Source: Trochalopteron elliotii (lineage: Eukaryota; Chordata; Aves; Passeriformes; Leiothrichidae). From it: DNA of 64,000 nt. The notes below the pieces were generated by a model. It was given only the letters and a program-made list of their open reading frames with translations. It made no database searches and had not been told where the DNA came from. This document shows, piece by piece, positions 23,311 through 36,415 of the stretch (positions within the stretch are counted from its first letter, which is position 1; every line of letters starts with the position of its first letter). The DNA lies in NCBI GenBank assembly GCA_024734555.1, contig JANPWX010000548.1, positions 491,842-555,841 on the forward strand. The letters run 5' to 3'. Position numbers and translations under genes: made by a program.

Positions 23311-25950
23311 AATGATCCAGGCTCAGCAGCAGCAGAGCCACAGCTCAGTTTAGTGACAGCTCCAATGGGTCTTGTTGATGGATAAACTGCAGTCCTTGGC
23401 ACAAATGTTTTCCCATTGTCCTCATTTACTGTGTGGTCCCACTGCTCAGACCTAAACCATCCCAATTTCTTGAGGTGCACAGTCAGCTCCCAAGGTAGCC
23501 CAGCCTTCCCAGAGTACTCATCTCCCTCAAATAGCCAGGAAAACCCTGTGCCTGCCCCACTCCTGCCATTTATAGCACCACATCTGGATATTTCTGGGGC
23601 TATTTGCCCTTTCTCAGTTTCTTCATACCCTCTAAAAAGTGCTAGAAAATCAAATACTCTGAAGCTGCTTTTCTAGAATTCACTGTTATCAGGAAAGGCT
23701 CAAAGGACCTCAATATGAGTGCATGCAAGAGGAGGTTAAAAGGTGAAGATGTTCTAATTCATGCAGACATGATGAGAACATCTGGTAATGGAGGGACTAT
23801 TAATCAGCAAAAGGCATAATGAGAGCTGAAGGCCAAAGCTGGAGCTGGATGAATTAAAGCTAAAAATAAGGCACAAAACATCAGCTATGATGTCCATTGG
23901 GCATTGGAGAAATTTTCTGAGAATATGGGGTTTGTGTTGCTCAAACTCTTCCTAAAAGTTATAAGATTTAAGGGCTGGTTGACTTTCTAGAATAAATTCT
24001 GCTCCTCACTGAGGGTTTACAGGCTTTAAGTTATGATTGAGGCTGCTTGTGCCATACACAGCATCTTATTAGCCAGAGAAAGTTTCCCTTTCCTGAGGAA
24101 AATACGGAAGTGAGGGGAGTATAAACTCATGTATGCACTAAGAGTTAAACCCTGCATCACTGTCTGATGCACATGCCCTTCTTCCTTGCCTGGGATTTGA
24201 CTGTGCATCTTGCTAAAGAATTTTTCCTTTTGTTTAAAGCCATGGGTAGAGATGTTTGTGAGCCACCTGCTACATCCCTGGGTTACAAGCACATGAATTT
24301 CAGATTGAGCCTGGAACAAATGGATCTGTGATGACAAAGGCTCAGGAGTGAGATTAATTTAAACTACAGGAACAGCAGCTGAGCATTTCCTAAACAAAAG
24401 TCTCCTGGAACAAATATTGTCACGTTTAGTAGCTAGACAGAAGGACTTCAAGAACACTGAGTGTGTTCACTGTACTTGCTAAAAGCATGCCTCAGTCCTC
24501 ATGCTATTTTAATCAGGCAGCAATACACAGGATTAAGACACACTTCTCCCACCAGATTGTCTCTTCTCCCTGTGCCTCTGCTTCTGCTCCATCTGTAACT
24601 TTTCCCAGCATAAAGAGAAGTTGCCACACAGCAGAGGGATTAGGCAGATTTTATTTTAAGGTGAGGGAAAGGCAAGAATTCTAGCTCTACATGAGCTAAA
24701 TAAGGGACCTGCTCCCACGTTAAGGGATAATCATGGAAATGCTCCTGCTGGTGACAGCACACTGTGTATCTGACCTGTACTTCAGCACAATTTTTTATAA
24801 CCAATGCAACGTACCTGAAGCAGCAATGAAAATTACACAAATTCAGTTTAGCCCTCCAGTTTGGTTTTTGTTTTGTTTTGGCACCAGCTGTTAAAAAAAC
24901 AGGTGATTTTTTTCCTACCCACTGAATTTATTTCTTGAATGTCATCCCAGAGGGGAGATAGAACTGTGTGAAAGCCTTAAACGGATCCATAGCCAGCCAA
25001 AAAAACTCTGTAACATAAAACATGTGCAATGTTTTTATTAATATTACAAAATAATTTTTGCTTTCTGTCTATCACATATCTACTCAAATCCCAGCACCTG
25101 AATCTTCCCAAAGGGGTCCAAAGATGAAAATGCCCATTCCTAAAGCATGCCTTTGGTTGGGTAAGGAACAGCACTGAAACTCCTTGACCCAGACAAAGCT
25201 GGGTCTCTCAAGTGCCTACTCAAATCTCCCCCTTCCTGTCTTGAAGCCACAGCCCTGCACATTTTTGCTTTCCCAGTGTTGGCAGCTGCCTCTTTGCAGT
25301 TCATGTAATTGGTGTTGCAGCTCAATGCACTGCCAGGCAGGATGGTTCTTCCTGCTCTCTCCATAAATAGTCAGTTTTGAGGTAGAAAATTTTAAAAATC
25401 CACTAAAAACTTGGCTTACGATGAGCTTTATAAGAAAAAAAAAAGGAAAGAAAAAAAAAGGAGGGGGTTGTTGATTAGAGTTAAACAAAAAAGAACCTAC
25501 AAAAATTTTTTTTCTGGGATTAGCTTTGCCCGTCCTGGGGCAGCTTCAGCTTTTCATCAAACATCAAAATATAACAAGTCAGTATGAAATGCCGAGATTG
25601 CTTTTTGAAGAAAAAAACACAACATGAAAATTAACTACATGGACAACTTTGGAGTGAAGCTTTTTCAAAATGCTGAGGAAAGGCAGGTTTTTAACATCCC
25701 TTCTCCTCTGGCAGAACCTGTTCCCTAAGTTCAATTGAAATTCACAAGTAATTTCTCTCCTCCCCGTGTTCTCAGGAAACCCTTCAGCCTTGTGAATCTG
25801 CTGCTCACAAAACAAACTTGAAAGACTTAAAGTGCATAGGAGTTGCTGCTGCTCAGAGCTGAAATAATACAAACAGGAAGAAGTTACAAAAAAAGAAGGA
25901 AAATTACTTTTCCCATGGTCAGGTAATTATAGGAAAAGGGGGAGCATTTT
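23311..25950. other. Intergenic, no gene seen
   Basis: The DNA is AT-rich with A-rich tracts near 25433-25463. ORFs are short, and I recognise no repeat family or RNA gene. Confidence 0.4.
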
Positions 25951-26172
25951 TTGACTAAAAGAGGAGAGATTTAGATCCGATGTTGGGAAGAAATTCTTTA
26001 CTCAGAGTGGTGAGGCACTGGGACAGGTTGCCCAGGGAAACTGTGGAATCCTCATCCTTGGAAGTGTTCCAGACCAGGCTGGAAGGGGTTTGGAGCAACC
26101 TGGGATAGTGGAAGGTGTCCCTGCCCATGCCAAGGGGTGGAACATGATGGTCTTTAAGATTCTGTGATGAAT
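25951..26172 (+). mobile_element. CR1 LINE 3' end
   Basis: This is a clear CR1 tail in forward orientation. It contains GACTAAAAGAGGAGAGATTTAG, TTGGGAAGAAATTCTTTACT, GGTGAGGCACTGGGACAGG, TTGCCCAGGGAAACTGTGG, GGTGTCCCTGCCCATGCC and a terminal ATTCTGTGA-type tail. It is truncated at the 5' end, as nearly all CR1 copies are, and moderately diverged. Confidence 0.9.
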
Positions 26173-26579
26173 GCTACATTCTCCTCAATGTAGCAGTCCA
26201 AATAAAAGCCCAGGTGTTCTGCTGGGATTTGAGCCCTCAGCCAGGGGTTTCCAACAGTGTTTTTACAGATGGTCTCATAGAACCAAGGATTAGGATGGAG
26301 CATCCTCTCCTTTTCCCATTCCTCCCTAGATTTTTTTTTTTTTCAGTGTTAAGAAAGAAAGGCCATCTGTAGCACCAGAAAAGGGGTGATGGAGGGAAAT
26401 GGCTCCTTTGTCCTCACAGCTACACCTCCTCACCCTCCTGGAAAGCTCCTCTCCAGATGATGGCCATCAGGTACACTCTGTGCCCATCCATATAAATAGA
26501 TCCATTGTCCATAAGGAGCAAATCATGCTCACAGAGGAGCTGGGACACTGAGTTTAATCTCTGAGTTCATGTTCCTCAA
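26173..26579. other. Intergenic between CR1 and exon-like ORF
   Basis: The stretch contains a poly(T) run near 26332-26343. No coding frame or repeat family is recognised. Confidence 0.4.
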
Positions 26580-26948
26580 TTAACTCCAATATTCCCTGGG
26601 GTTGTCATGCCGACAGACCCACGGCGCCGGTGGGATAATGACTCCTCTGAGCAGAAACTGCTCCTCCTCATGATGACCAAACCCCAGGGCAGTCACTTCC
26701 CCTGCCTGCTGCACCCTGGCACAGCCTTGCTGAGGGCAGCAGAGCTGGGCTGAGGATCTCCTGCCTGCATTTCTGTGCCTGCAGTCCACGGGCTGCACCC
26801 TCACACAGCTGCCAAGGGTTTCACTGGTGAGCAGATCCCTCCCATCACAAGCCCACACCTCAGACAGGTCACTGCAAGCCTCTGGAAGGTACAAGGAAAT
26901 CACACCAGCAGTGCCAAGTAAGAGGAAGAAATGCCATATAGTCACCTG
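26580..26948 (-). other. Exon-like cysteine-containing ORF, unidentified
   Basis: Read on the minus strand, a long T tract at about 26949-26964 followed by GCAG forms a strong-looking splice acceptor. After it, one frame stays open for about 120 codons to a TAA at 26580-26582. The first residues are hydrophobic (TIWHFFLLLGTAGVISLYL) and could act as a signal or membrane segment. About eight cysteines follow, including a CC pair. The region is richer in CpG than its surroundings. No family is recognised. The T tract itself encodes the initial F run of the longer ORF, so the in-frame Met upstream is probably not real. It may be a lineage-specific exon, a pseudogene, or chance. Confidence 0.25.
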
Positions 26949-26964
26949 CAAAAAAAAAAAAAAA

Positions 26965-29900
26965 TTTGGTATTTTCAATCAACGAGCGCAGAAAATTCTG
27001 AAATTAAATGGATTTATTCTGTCCAGGCTGCTGCTCTTCTCAGGAGGTGGCAATGCTGCCCAGACCACGCTGCATGACTAAAGCAGCAGCTGGGCTACCT
27101 TGGGGCTTGCAGAGCCCAAAGCCAAGTGGCAAACACAAGCAGCAAAGAGCCCAGCTGTCCTCTATTCACTGACTGATGGTTTTATTTCATAAAAGAGACT
27201 AAATCAAATTCTCTTCCAGGTAAGTCCAACTGACATGGCAAGGAGTGATCCTGGGAAGGGCTTTAGACTGCTAGAGAAGTGAAAAGTGCTTGTTGGCATT
27301 TTTCAGAGAAATGTTGCCAGAAATCTGGGCTCTCACCTAAACAAAAATTGTAGTACAAAGTATCTGTACTCCATAAAAAAATTTGTATTCTGACTAAAAG
27401 ATGAAAGCCACACAAATCTGAAATATTCTTCTAGGCTACTCCCTGGCAGTTTAAATTTAGAACTTGAAGAGAAATCTAAGGTACTTCCCCCAGCTAATGA
27501 ATAGAGCCCCCTTCAATAAGGGGGTTCTATTAATTCAGCTAAATATTGAGCATGTGCCATTTCTGTCCATGTCCTTCTTCCAGGGGCTCTGCTTCAAGTT
27601 CAGCAGTTTCAATGGGAGCCTCTCCCACTTGCAATTGAATAAGCCTAGTGATAATTTAATGATAACATGGTCCTGTCCTCCAGCAGGGGGGAAGGCTCAG
27701 CAATGAGACCCGAAATAATGAGACCTGAAATAATGGCTGTACTTTGGTGGTTCTGGGTGTCCAGGCCTTACACAAGCCAAAAAGGGAAGCCACAGTGGCA
27801 TTAGGGGAATACCACTGCAGGCAAGAACAGACTGGCTACTGGTTGTCCTCCTGTTCCTCCTCCAGTCCTCAAACCTGGTAATTTTCTACTCTGATAGCTG
27901 AACACAGGGTTACAGAGGAATTCAACTTGAATCAAGGCTGTCTCATGTAGAATTCCATCTGCAATGGCAAATAATTTTTGGTCTAAAGACTTATTCTAAT
28001 CATTTTGTAACAAAGTAAAGAATATAGTGAATTTGGGAAAATATTTGTTTTGTCAACATTTGGCTACTATGACAATATTTCAAAGGAAAAGTTGTGAAAA
28101 TCCTTCCTTCATTGTTTCAACTGCAATCCAGTTCCATAAATCATTTGCAAAGAAACACCTGGGTCTATCCCACCACCTGGGTTTCTAACCTGTGGGACAA
28201 TTACAAAATAAATCCCCCAGGCTGGATTAATTAAAATCTGGCTGGAATAACCTGGTGTTTTCCAAGATTATGACAGAAAGAAGTGTAATAGAAAAACTGT
28301 TCATCAGCAAAATGACAACAGCTGGCCAATTTTGCTTTTGAATGTATATCAGCACTGCTGGCCTTTGCCAGACAGACTGCAAAGAGTGAGTGGAGGCTCT
28401 TTTTAAATGTGCTCGTTTCCACTGGCAACCAATGGAGCAAAAGGACAATCAGATTTAATCAATTGATCTCAATGTGCCATGTTCAAAGTAGTTTTCTTTA
28501 AATGATTCAAGAGACAAAAGGAGGGTGAGAAAAGTCAAGCAATAAATTGTAATGGTTCTCATTAACTGCTATGAATCAACTGTTTCATAGTTTAATTTTG
28601 TTAGAAACTTCTGAGATTTTCATATTTTCATCAGATAAAATCTTTTTTTTTTCCAAGCGAAGCCACAAAACATAAATGTAGGCTCCAATCCCTTTGTTTG
28701 GATGCTGATTTTTTCAACTCAGTTTTCCCCAGAACTGCAAATAATCAAAATACTTTTTCCTGTCTGAAATGCCATCTGCATGTTTTCTTAAATAACTCTC
28801 TGTACATGAATCATCTGTATTTTTACGCTGCTGCCGAAACGACGTAAAAAAACCTTCCACCCAACCTGGAAACACAACGAGCCTGGATGACATTTGCAAA
28901 GAGCTCCTCCTCAGAACAGTTTTCCACCTAACCTTTAATAAGTGCATTTTCCATATATTTATTAATGTCAGCAGAAGAAGAACACGATGTTCTGGGATGA
29001 AATATTTACGGAATTTCCGTGTCTTTGTTGCGTAGGGCTCCTGGTTCCAAGAACTATTCAGAGGCTTTTAAACTGTTCACCATGTCACTCCTGTCAAGTG
29101 GCACTTTTCAAGTGCTGAGCTCTCTGCCTTTTCTTTATTTTTTTTTTTTCCCAGTGCATTAATGTGCACTGGCATAGTTTTTTCTTGAAATTTAAAGTGA
29201 CTTGCAACAGCACCACAGAACACATCCAGCTCACAGACCTTACATTACTCTAGCTTGATTTAATTTTTAAACAGATCTAAATCTTTGTGTGTCCTGTTCA
29301 GACTCCTCAGCTTCCAGTTCAGCATGTTCAGGGCAGCTCCTGACTCACAGCCAGGGTGGAACCAAGCCTCTTATTCTCTCTTCCATGTTGTTTTCCTATT
29401 TATATTTCTCCACCCTATATTAACCCTCATGTTCTTAGTTAATTTTGCCTATTTATTAGCAAATGAGCACACAGGTAGTGGTGTTACTCTCTGCAGGAGC
29501 TGCAACATGCTCTGATGCCCTGATGTCCCAGCAGCACTTTTTGTGAGTGTGGTATTTCTCCAGGTTAATTTTGCCCCATTCCTGGGCAATGGCCAGTGAG
29601 TTTGTTATGAGGAATGTGAGCAGAAAGGGAGATCCTTGCACTCACATCCTGCAAGTTTGTTTCTTTTACTTGCTTCCCTCTGATTTCTCCTGTTACTTTC
29701 TCAACCCTTATTTTTTTTCTGTTTTCTTCCATGATTCCTTTTAAGCTGTTCCACAAATGTACATTTCAATAATCTAACACTGTATTTCTTCATAGCTCTC
29801 AGGGGGAAAGAACATAAAGCAAACAAAACACTTGCTCTTTGATGAGAGAAAACTTTGTCTCATGTTTTCCAAGCCACCACCTTGTGATGAGATTTCACTA

Positions 29901-32651
29901 GCTGGGAATTTGACATGATAGCCTAAAGTGAGAGTAGGATGTGCCCTGCCAGCCCACACTGTTCTCAGAGCCTGCAAACCAGTTCCAGTTCCTCTTTGAA
30001 ACAGATCTGTTGTTTCAAGTGTTTGTCAATATTCATAGCCTTTTCTCAGCAGTTGCACAATTCTTCACTTTTAATGAGGAGGTTGAAACGTTGGTAAACA
30101 GGTTGAGGAAGGTGTAAGATAATAAAAAGGTCAGACTGAACAAAGATTGCACTGCATTAAGGAGGAATGTAAAATTATTCTTCATTATTTTTTAAGTAAA
30201 AAACAATGAACCAATCTAAATTTCTGCATTCTCAGGAGAGACAGTAATTCTCTGCTGGACTGTGGGTGAGATGTGATGCTGGTACACGTGAAAAGCAGGT
30301 CAGAAAAACATTAAATGCATTGCAAAGTGCTGATCAAAACATCCTTTCAAACATTCACTGCTGGTAAGACAGCAAGAACAGGAGATCAAAGTTCAAGCAG
30401 GTTTTTAATTAGATGCTTTGCTTGCTGTGGTATGTCAGACACATGGTAAGAAGAAACTTTTCTCATCTGCAGCCATGCTCTACACAGCACTTTATCTCCT
30501 CTAGCATGGTAGAAGTTGGCCTGATACAGAGGGAGGCTGACACAAATACAAATATGTGCAGCACAGAGGCACTCAAGATCCTGCCATTGCCTTTCCCCAC
30601 ACTGGGCACAGCCAGGCTCTGATCCCAGGCTGAGGTCACCCACCTTTGGAGACAACATTATTCATTTGTTTTGGAACCTGACAAAGCACAGCTCCCAATG
30701 TGCACTGTGGTTTGCCACAAAGTAAACAAGCTCAAAGGTGAAAATAGAGGTGTTAGAGCTGGACCTCAAGAGACAGGACCAGGACATGCAAGGCCACAGG
30801 ACTGGCAAGAAGCTGCTCAGCAATAAGGTTTCATATCCTGTTTTCTTCTCTCATTCTAATTAGTTTTTCACTCTGAGGAGGAAGGAGGACTATTCATTTT
30901 ATAAGATTAAACAACAGATCAATAAGGGAAAACTATGATTCATTCAATACTTGACAACAGATTAAATAAAAAGCATCATTCTGGGTCTGCTCTAAAGTAA
31001 AAAAAATTAAAAGATAAAAGTAGATGTCTAGGGAGATATAAAATCACAGCAGTCTTCCTCCCTTTCCTCCTTTTCTGTCTCATTAAAACAGAAATTACAA
31101 ATGGTTTTATCCTGTATTCCACAGACAAGCATCATGACGGTGAACAGTAAAGCCATTTTTTAAAATGAAATTCATACAACTGTAAGAATACAAATGTAAA
31201 AGTGAAGCAAAGAAAACTTTGGGGAGAAGATTGTTGCATTCTACATAAGCTTCAAAACATTGTTGCCTGAGTCACTAAACTGAGATTTAGCAGAGAAGGA
31301 GGCAGCTCTCCAAAGTATTTTACAAACCATAAGCCAGATTTGCTGTTCTCATCTGCTGTCCTTCAGCCAACTCTGTTGCTAAATCCACTACACAACAATT
31401 TGTCAGGGACTTGAAGTTATTGCAGCTTTTCCATGCTTGTTGGAGAGATTACCAAGCAGATATCCTGTCCAACTTCTGACTGCACAGAGTTTTGGGCTAA
31501 CAGTGAACAAGTAACCTTTTCTGGAAATATCTGTGCCTTGATGAGCTAAATGCCATGTCAGGTAGGGGACTGTCTACTGGTTTGGAGGTGATCTGTCCAG
31601 CTAGAGGAGGAAAGCAATTTTCCATCTTGAAACTCAGGAGATTGCTACACAGCTATTCTTGATCTTCTCAACTCCACACAACTCATAGCCACAAGACAAA
31701 GCAGATTGAAAGAGGAATATGACAGTGAATATCTCTGAATTATAATAATTAGGCTCCAGCTGTTTTCATTATCCTCTGATGGGGATAGAAACCAAACACA
31801 CTTAATTCCAAACATTATGAAAGGCATTCTTCTTGTCCATGGCAATGACTTTTGAAATGTGTCTTGCACTGGGGTATAGAAATATTAAAAATGTGCCTGC
31901 TTGCTTCTGTGAAGAGCCAAGTACTGTGCAATACAATATTGAATTTCAGTAATAATTAATTACATGCTGCCAAACTCAGCTGTGGTTTTCCTGAAATGCT
32001 AGCAGCTGTTTCAGCTAGTCTTTATGGCTCTGCCTCAAAGCCCTTTAAAATGGATCAAAATCTCTTCATTGACTTCAAGTGGTCTTAGAGCTGATCCTCA
32101 CTGTCAGGGAGGCTGCTGGAAAAAAAACAGAAGCAAAAAGGGACCAAGAGTCTAGTCTTATTCACAGAGGAATAGAAATGGGAGTTTTGGAGTACAGCAT
32201 TCATTAAAGTATCAGTCAAAAATATAGGAAGTTACTACTACTGCTACTAAGAGAGAAAATACATGCAAAAATCATCTCTGGACCTTGAAGCAGTCTGAGG
32301 AATTTCTGTTAGCTTTGCTGTCCAAAGCTAGCTGGAATTGGAGAACTGGAAATGTGTTCTCTTTTGCCTGCAACTGAAGTAAAATAATGTCTCATCAAAA
32401 TGTCCTGCAGGTGGTAGATTTCTTTTGAACAGTAATTTCAGGAGAGAACTGAAATAGTTTGATTTTTTTTTTTTAAATGTTACTTCAGTGCTTTATGGGA
32501 GTGGAAGCTTGGCTTCTTCACACTTCCAGTCTCCTGTCAGAAAAAGCAGAAGCCAGACCTGGAAAAACCTGCAGTTAAAGGAATGTGATCCCAGTGCTGT
32601 AACCAGACCTGGAGAACCAGAAAAAAAACTATGGGAGTAAAGGAATAGCAG
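26965..32651. other. Intergenic, no gene seen
   Basis: This is AT-rich DNA. It holds a small duplication near 27706-27738 (two copies of a roughly 15-bp unit, AATGAGACC plus GAAAT) and a perfect 8-bp-arm hairpin at 29151-29172. A comparatively CpG-containing stretch near 28640-28960 could be a conserved element. ORFs are short and lack motifs. Confidence 0.35.
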
Positions 32652-32718
32652 GAAAAAAATCAATCAATCAATCAATCAAACAAACAAACAAAACAAAAGA
32701 GCAACAACAAAAAAAAAG
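32652..32718 (+). repeat. ATCA/AAAC simple repeat and A-rich tract
   Basis: Five tandem ATCA units pass into AAAC units and then an A-rich low-complexity stretch. Confidence 0.9.
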
Positions 32719-34818
32719 GAACCAAAGAAGAAGATTTTGAGCTAAAACAGTGGAACCAACAGTCCTGGAAACTACGAGGAATTGTGTCTGTGAGACAGCC
32801 TGCTTTGGAAAGTAGCTGCTGAATACCTTGAGGAAAAACCAAACCCTTCCAACGAGCAACCTTGTATAAAAGACACTCTAATTTACTTTTTAATGGTAGT
32901 GTTGACTTTAAATATGGAACTTGGGATACATTAATGATAATGAATAATTAATAATGGATACATTAACAGTTAATAATGAATACATTAACAGATATCCAGG
33001 TACCTGAGCAAACTCATCCAAGCTGCAGGATCCCCCTGTTACAATCAGCATGTGCTGCTGTGTGGCTCAAGAGCTGCACATCTCTTGAATCTGTGAATCC
33101 AGATGAGTCCAGCTGAGCACAAAGGAATGCTGCAGCTGAGTGAATCCTGCCTGGGAGAGCAACTTTGGGCAATTCATGGAAATTTTTTGTTTTCTGTAAC
33201 TTCTTGTCTATGGAAGTAAAGTCACCCCTCCTTGACAGAGTGAAAATAGCTGTGGAGAAACAGAAATGCAGCAGAACTGGCTCTTGGTAGGGACTCGAGA
33301 AAAAACAGAATTCAGGGAATGAGGGAGCTCTTTTTGCTGTCTCCACAGCAGAGGCAAAAAAGAAGCCAACAGCAGAAAGGATTCCTGGAATCTGAGGAGA
33401 AGTCACATGAATAAATAACATGTTATTTTTGACTCCTTGGAGCCCTGAGACTTGTGGCCAAGAATCTTTCAGAACAAGCAAGAAAAAATTTATGTCACTG
33501 TTTTGATTAAGATGTGAATGGCTGGATTTTGAATACTGCAAAAAGCTCAGGGGTTTGTTTGAAGTCTGTGTTGAATGTCCATGGTCCAAGCTCTGAGAAT
33601 GGGTGCAAAAATTGCAGGGGTGTCCCCACAGGGCAGGGTGAGGCTTTCTTTGGAGGGTGAGGGATCACTGGACCTGAAGACCCCATTTCCTTGAAGAGGT
33701 GACAGAATTGACACCTGCAAGGAGATTGAGAAGCCAAAGAGGTGCTGCTGAAATTATTTAAAATTATAATAGTCTATATAGTATATAGTCTATATAATAG
33801 AGTGGGGAGAACTTTCCTCAGTACTGATCTTATTTGTGGCTTTATGACAAAATACACCAAAGTGATAGAACAGTGGTAGAAAACTCAGGGAAAGAACAGA
33901 GCATGACCATGATTTTTGAGAACAGGAACTGTAATTGGTTTTGCCCCTTGGATTGATTAAACATCATCACCTTGTTAGCACCTTAACAAGCTGAAAGCAA
34001 AAAAAAACACCTTACAATTTCACATTATGTTCACTTGTACAGCAGTTGTCTCACACCAGCACACCTGGGAACAGATATGCCTCACTGAGACTGTTAATCT
34101 CTGTGTCTGCTGCCTGAGATGTTAAAACTGTCCTGGTGCGTCAGGTGGCTGAGTCAATCTAAATGATTGAAGCTGCCAATGGAATGCCATAAATCTGTAA
34201 AATAATACTGCTTGAGGTTGGAGTTTATCAGCTTCAGGTTTGCCTGAGCTGGGAGCAGCCTCTCACACCATCAAACAGCTCACTGCAACTCTGTAGCCTC
34301 AGAACACCAAGACCATAAATAACCCTTCCCAAAATCAATTATAATCTACACATTTGAGGCAAACATTTACTCCTGCAGTTGGGAAGGGAAGGGATTAGCC
34401 TTTCCCTGTGCCAGCAGCTTGCCTTGCACTGAAGAAGATAGCACGGGTCCAGTAAATCATGAGCCAGCCATGTGGAGGCTGAGAGTCAAATTTATTGATG
34501 TTGACCCGAGGGAGTCACTCCTGTCACAGCCCTGTGAACCAAACAAAATGAGGAACTTTGCCCTTCAGTTTATGCAGGCATTCCTCACTCACACAGGCAC
34601 AGCTCTTCCCCTGCACAGGGGAACACATCTCAGAGCTGACACCTGGAGCAGCTTGTGGAGTATGTCATAGCCAGGCTATTACAGCCTTTGGAATGGAAAT
34701 AGGGGTGGGACATTAACAGAGCCAGCACAAGCACAGGCATTGCAGAGGAACATTAGAAACCATCCAGGGTGGGAGAAGAATATATGGAAATATTCTGATG
34801 TGGACATAGATTGAGATA
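32719..34818. other. Intergenic, contains a 191-codon ORF of doubtful meaning
   Basis: A minus-strand frame at 33014-33589 is open for 191 codons, the longest after PRLHR, but it shows no recognisable domain and no biased composition. A two-copy repeat of about 22 bp built on TAATGNATACATTAACAG lies near 32945-32995, and an AT palindrome (AGTCTATATAGTATATAGTC) lies near 33770. Confidence 0.35.
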
Positions 34819-34945
34819 TGTAAGAAATTATATACCTATATCTATAGCTATAGATACAGAGACAGAGATAGAGATTATATAGATGGTATTGATATAGATA
34901 GATATAGATATGTGATATAGATATAGATGATGTAGATAGATATGT
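34819..34945. repeat. GATA/ATAG-type microsatellite
   Basis: Imperfect tandem GATATA and GATA units fill the segment, interrupted by GAGACAGAGATAGAGA. The minus-strand ORF across it reads as repeated Tyr/Ile/Ser codons and is a by-product of the repeat. Confidence 0.85.
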
Positions 34946-36359
34946 ATAGCAGCTCCTGATATAGAAAGAAACTCTTTCCAGCACATCATTGGAGATTCTG
35001 GGTGGAGGAAGTGGATTTACTCACCAAAAATCTCTTCTAATACCAGCCTCAGGAGTTTGACTTTGCAGTGCTTGCACAATGGATTCTCAAATCATTTACT
35101 TCACATGCTTTCATGGGAAATGCCTCATCCTGCATTTTCCAGCTTTAGGGATCCCATGCTGAGGTCAAACTGTGTATTGTGCATTCTTCTGGCTCCCTGG
35201 CTCAACCTTGGAGTGCATAAAGTCCCTGATGACATCAGCTTTTAGCAGCTTTTATTTTGTAATTGATTGCTCTACTCACAGACCTTAGCTGGTAGTGTAA
35301 ATTACAGCTTTGGGGATGGAGCTATTTTTAAAATCAGCTAATATTCAATAACAACCTTTTTGAATTTTATTTGCAGTAGCAGAGTAATTTACCTTCTGTT
35401 TTTTTAAATCCCACTCACAAGTCTTCACCTGTCTGATGCAGGAACTGGAGGCTTTTTTGTTGTTCAGGTTAATCTCAGAAACTCAGGTAATCAAGTTCCC
35501 ACAGCACTGGGTATAGCCAAGGAGATTTACACAGATAATTTAAAGGCACCATGCTGATCTGTTATAAAATCCAGGCTGTCAGGAGTTCAGAAATTAAATC
35601 AACAAGGTAAATCACTAGGACTTCAGCATATTCTTTAAGTTAATCTGATACATGAAAAGATGTCCTAGACATGAACTTTTATACTCAACTGGAATCCCTT
35701 ACACTGCAGAAACATTAAAAATCATTGAAACATTACTAACTTCAGTGTTTTATCCACTGTAATAATCACAAATAAACATCTGTAATGCCAGTGGTTCTGT
35801 AACAACAAAATCCCAATGACATTGAACATTATTTATTACAGAATTATGTAATCAGATTGTTTGATTAACATCTGCAGAGTCATTTCTGCACTTTATACCT
35901 CTCTTGGAACACAGACAAGATTTATGAGGCTGCATGTTTGGGACACTCTGGGGCCTGGCTTGCAAGATGCTGAACACCCACATGCCTCACAACAGTCCAC
36001 AGGGGCACCCAAGTCTTTGCAGCATCCACTCTTTAGGCTCCTTATTTGTGTTTTCCTCCCTCAGATTCCATTTGGCACTGGAGCCATCAACTTGTTTGAA
36101 GGGCAAGAAATGAGAAAAGAATAAGCAGAAAAAGCAGAGTCTCTCTCATCTCCAGTGCCCCTTTTCTCTAATTTATTCTTACTCTGTTTTCCTAATCCCA
36201 CTGCCCAAAAGAAGTCACAAAAAACCCAAATTACCAATAATACATCCACATGACTTCTGCAGGAGGGAAAAGCCCAGTGTTTTCTAATGTTGTCCAGAGA
36301 GCACCTGAGCCTCTGAAGACGATTTTCAAACTAAGAGCTGAAACATTGGCTCCTAATCA
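34946..36359. other. Intergenic, no gene seen
   Basis: This is AT-rich sequence with short ORFs lacking motifs. No repeat family is recognised. Confidence 0.4.
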
Positions 36360-36415
36360 TCTCCCAGAGAGGCTGTGGAGGTCCCAACCCTGGAAATGTT
36401 GAAGGCCAGTCAGGG
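36360..36415 (+). mobile_element. Short CR1 LINE fragment
   Basis: The run CCCAGAGAGGCTGTGGAGG, then CCTGGAAATGTTGAAGGCC, matches the internal part of the CR1 3' region as I know it. Only about 55 bp remain. Confidence 0.55.

Noticed and set aside
29151..29172. Hairpin with 8-bp arms CCAGTGCA/TGCACTGG
   Set aside because: It is too short to support a regulatory RNA or element end, and stems of this size are expected by chance in 64 kb.
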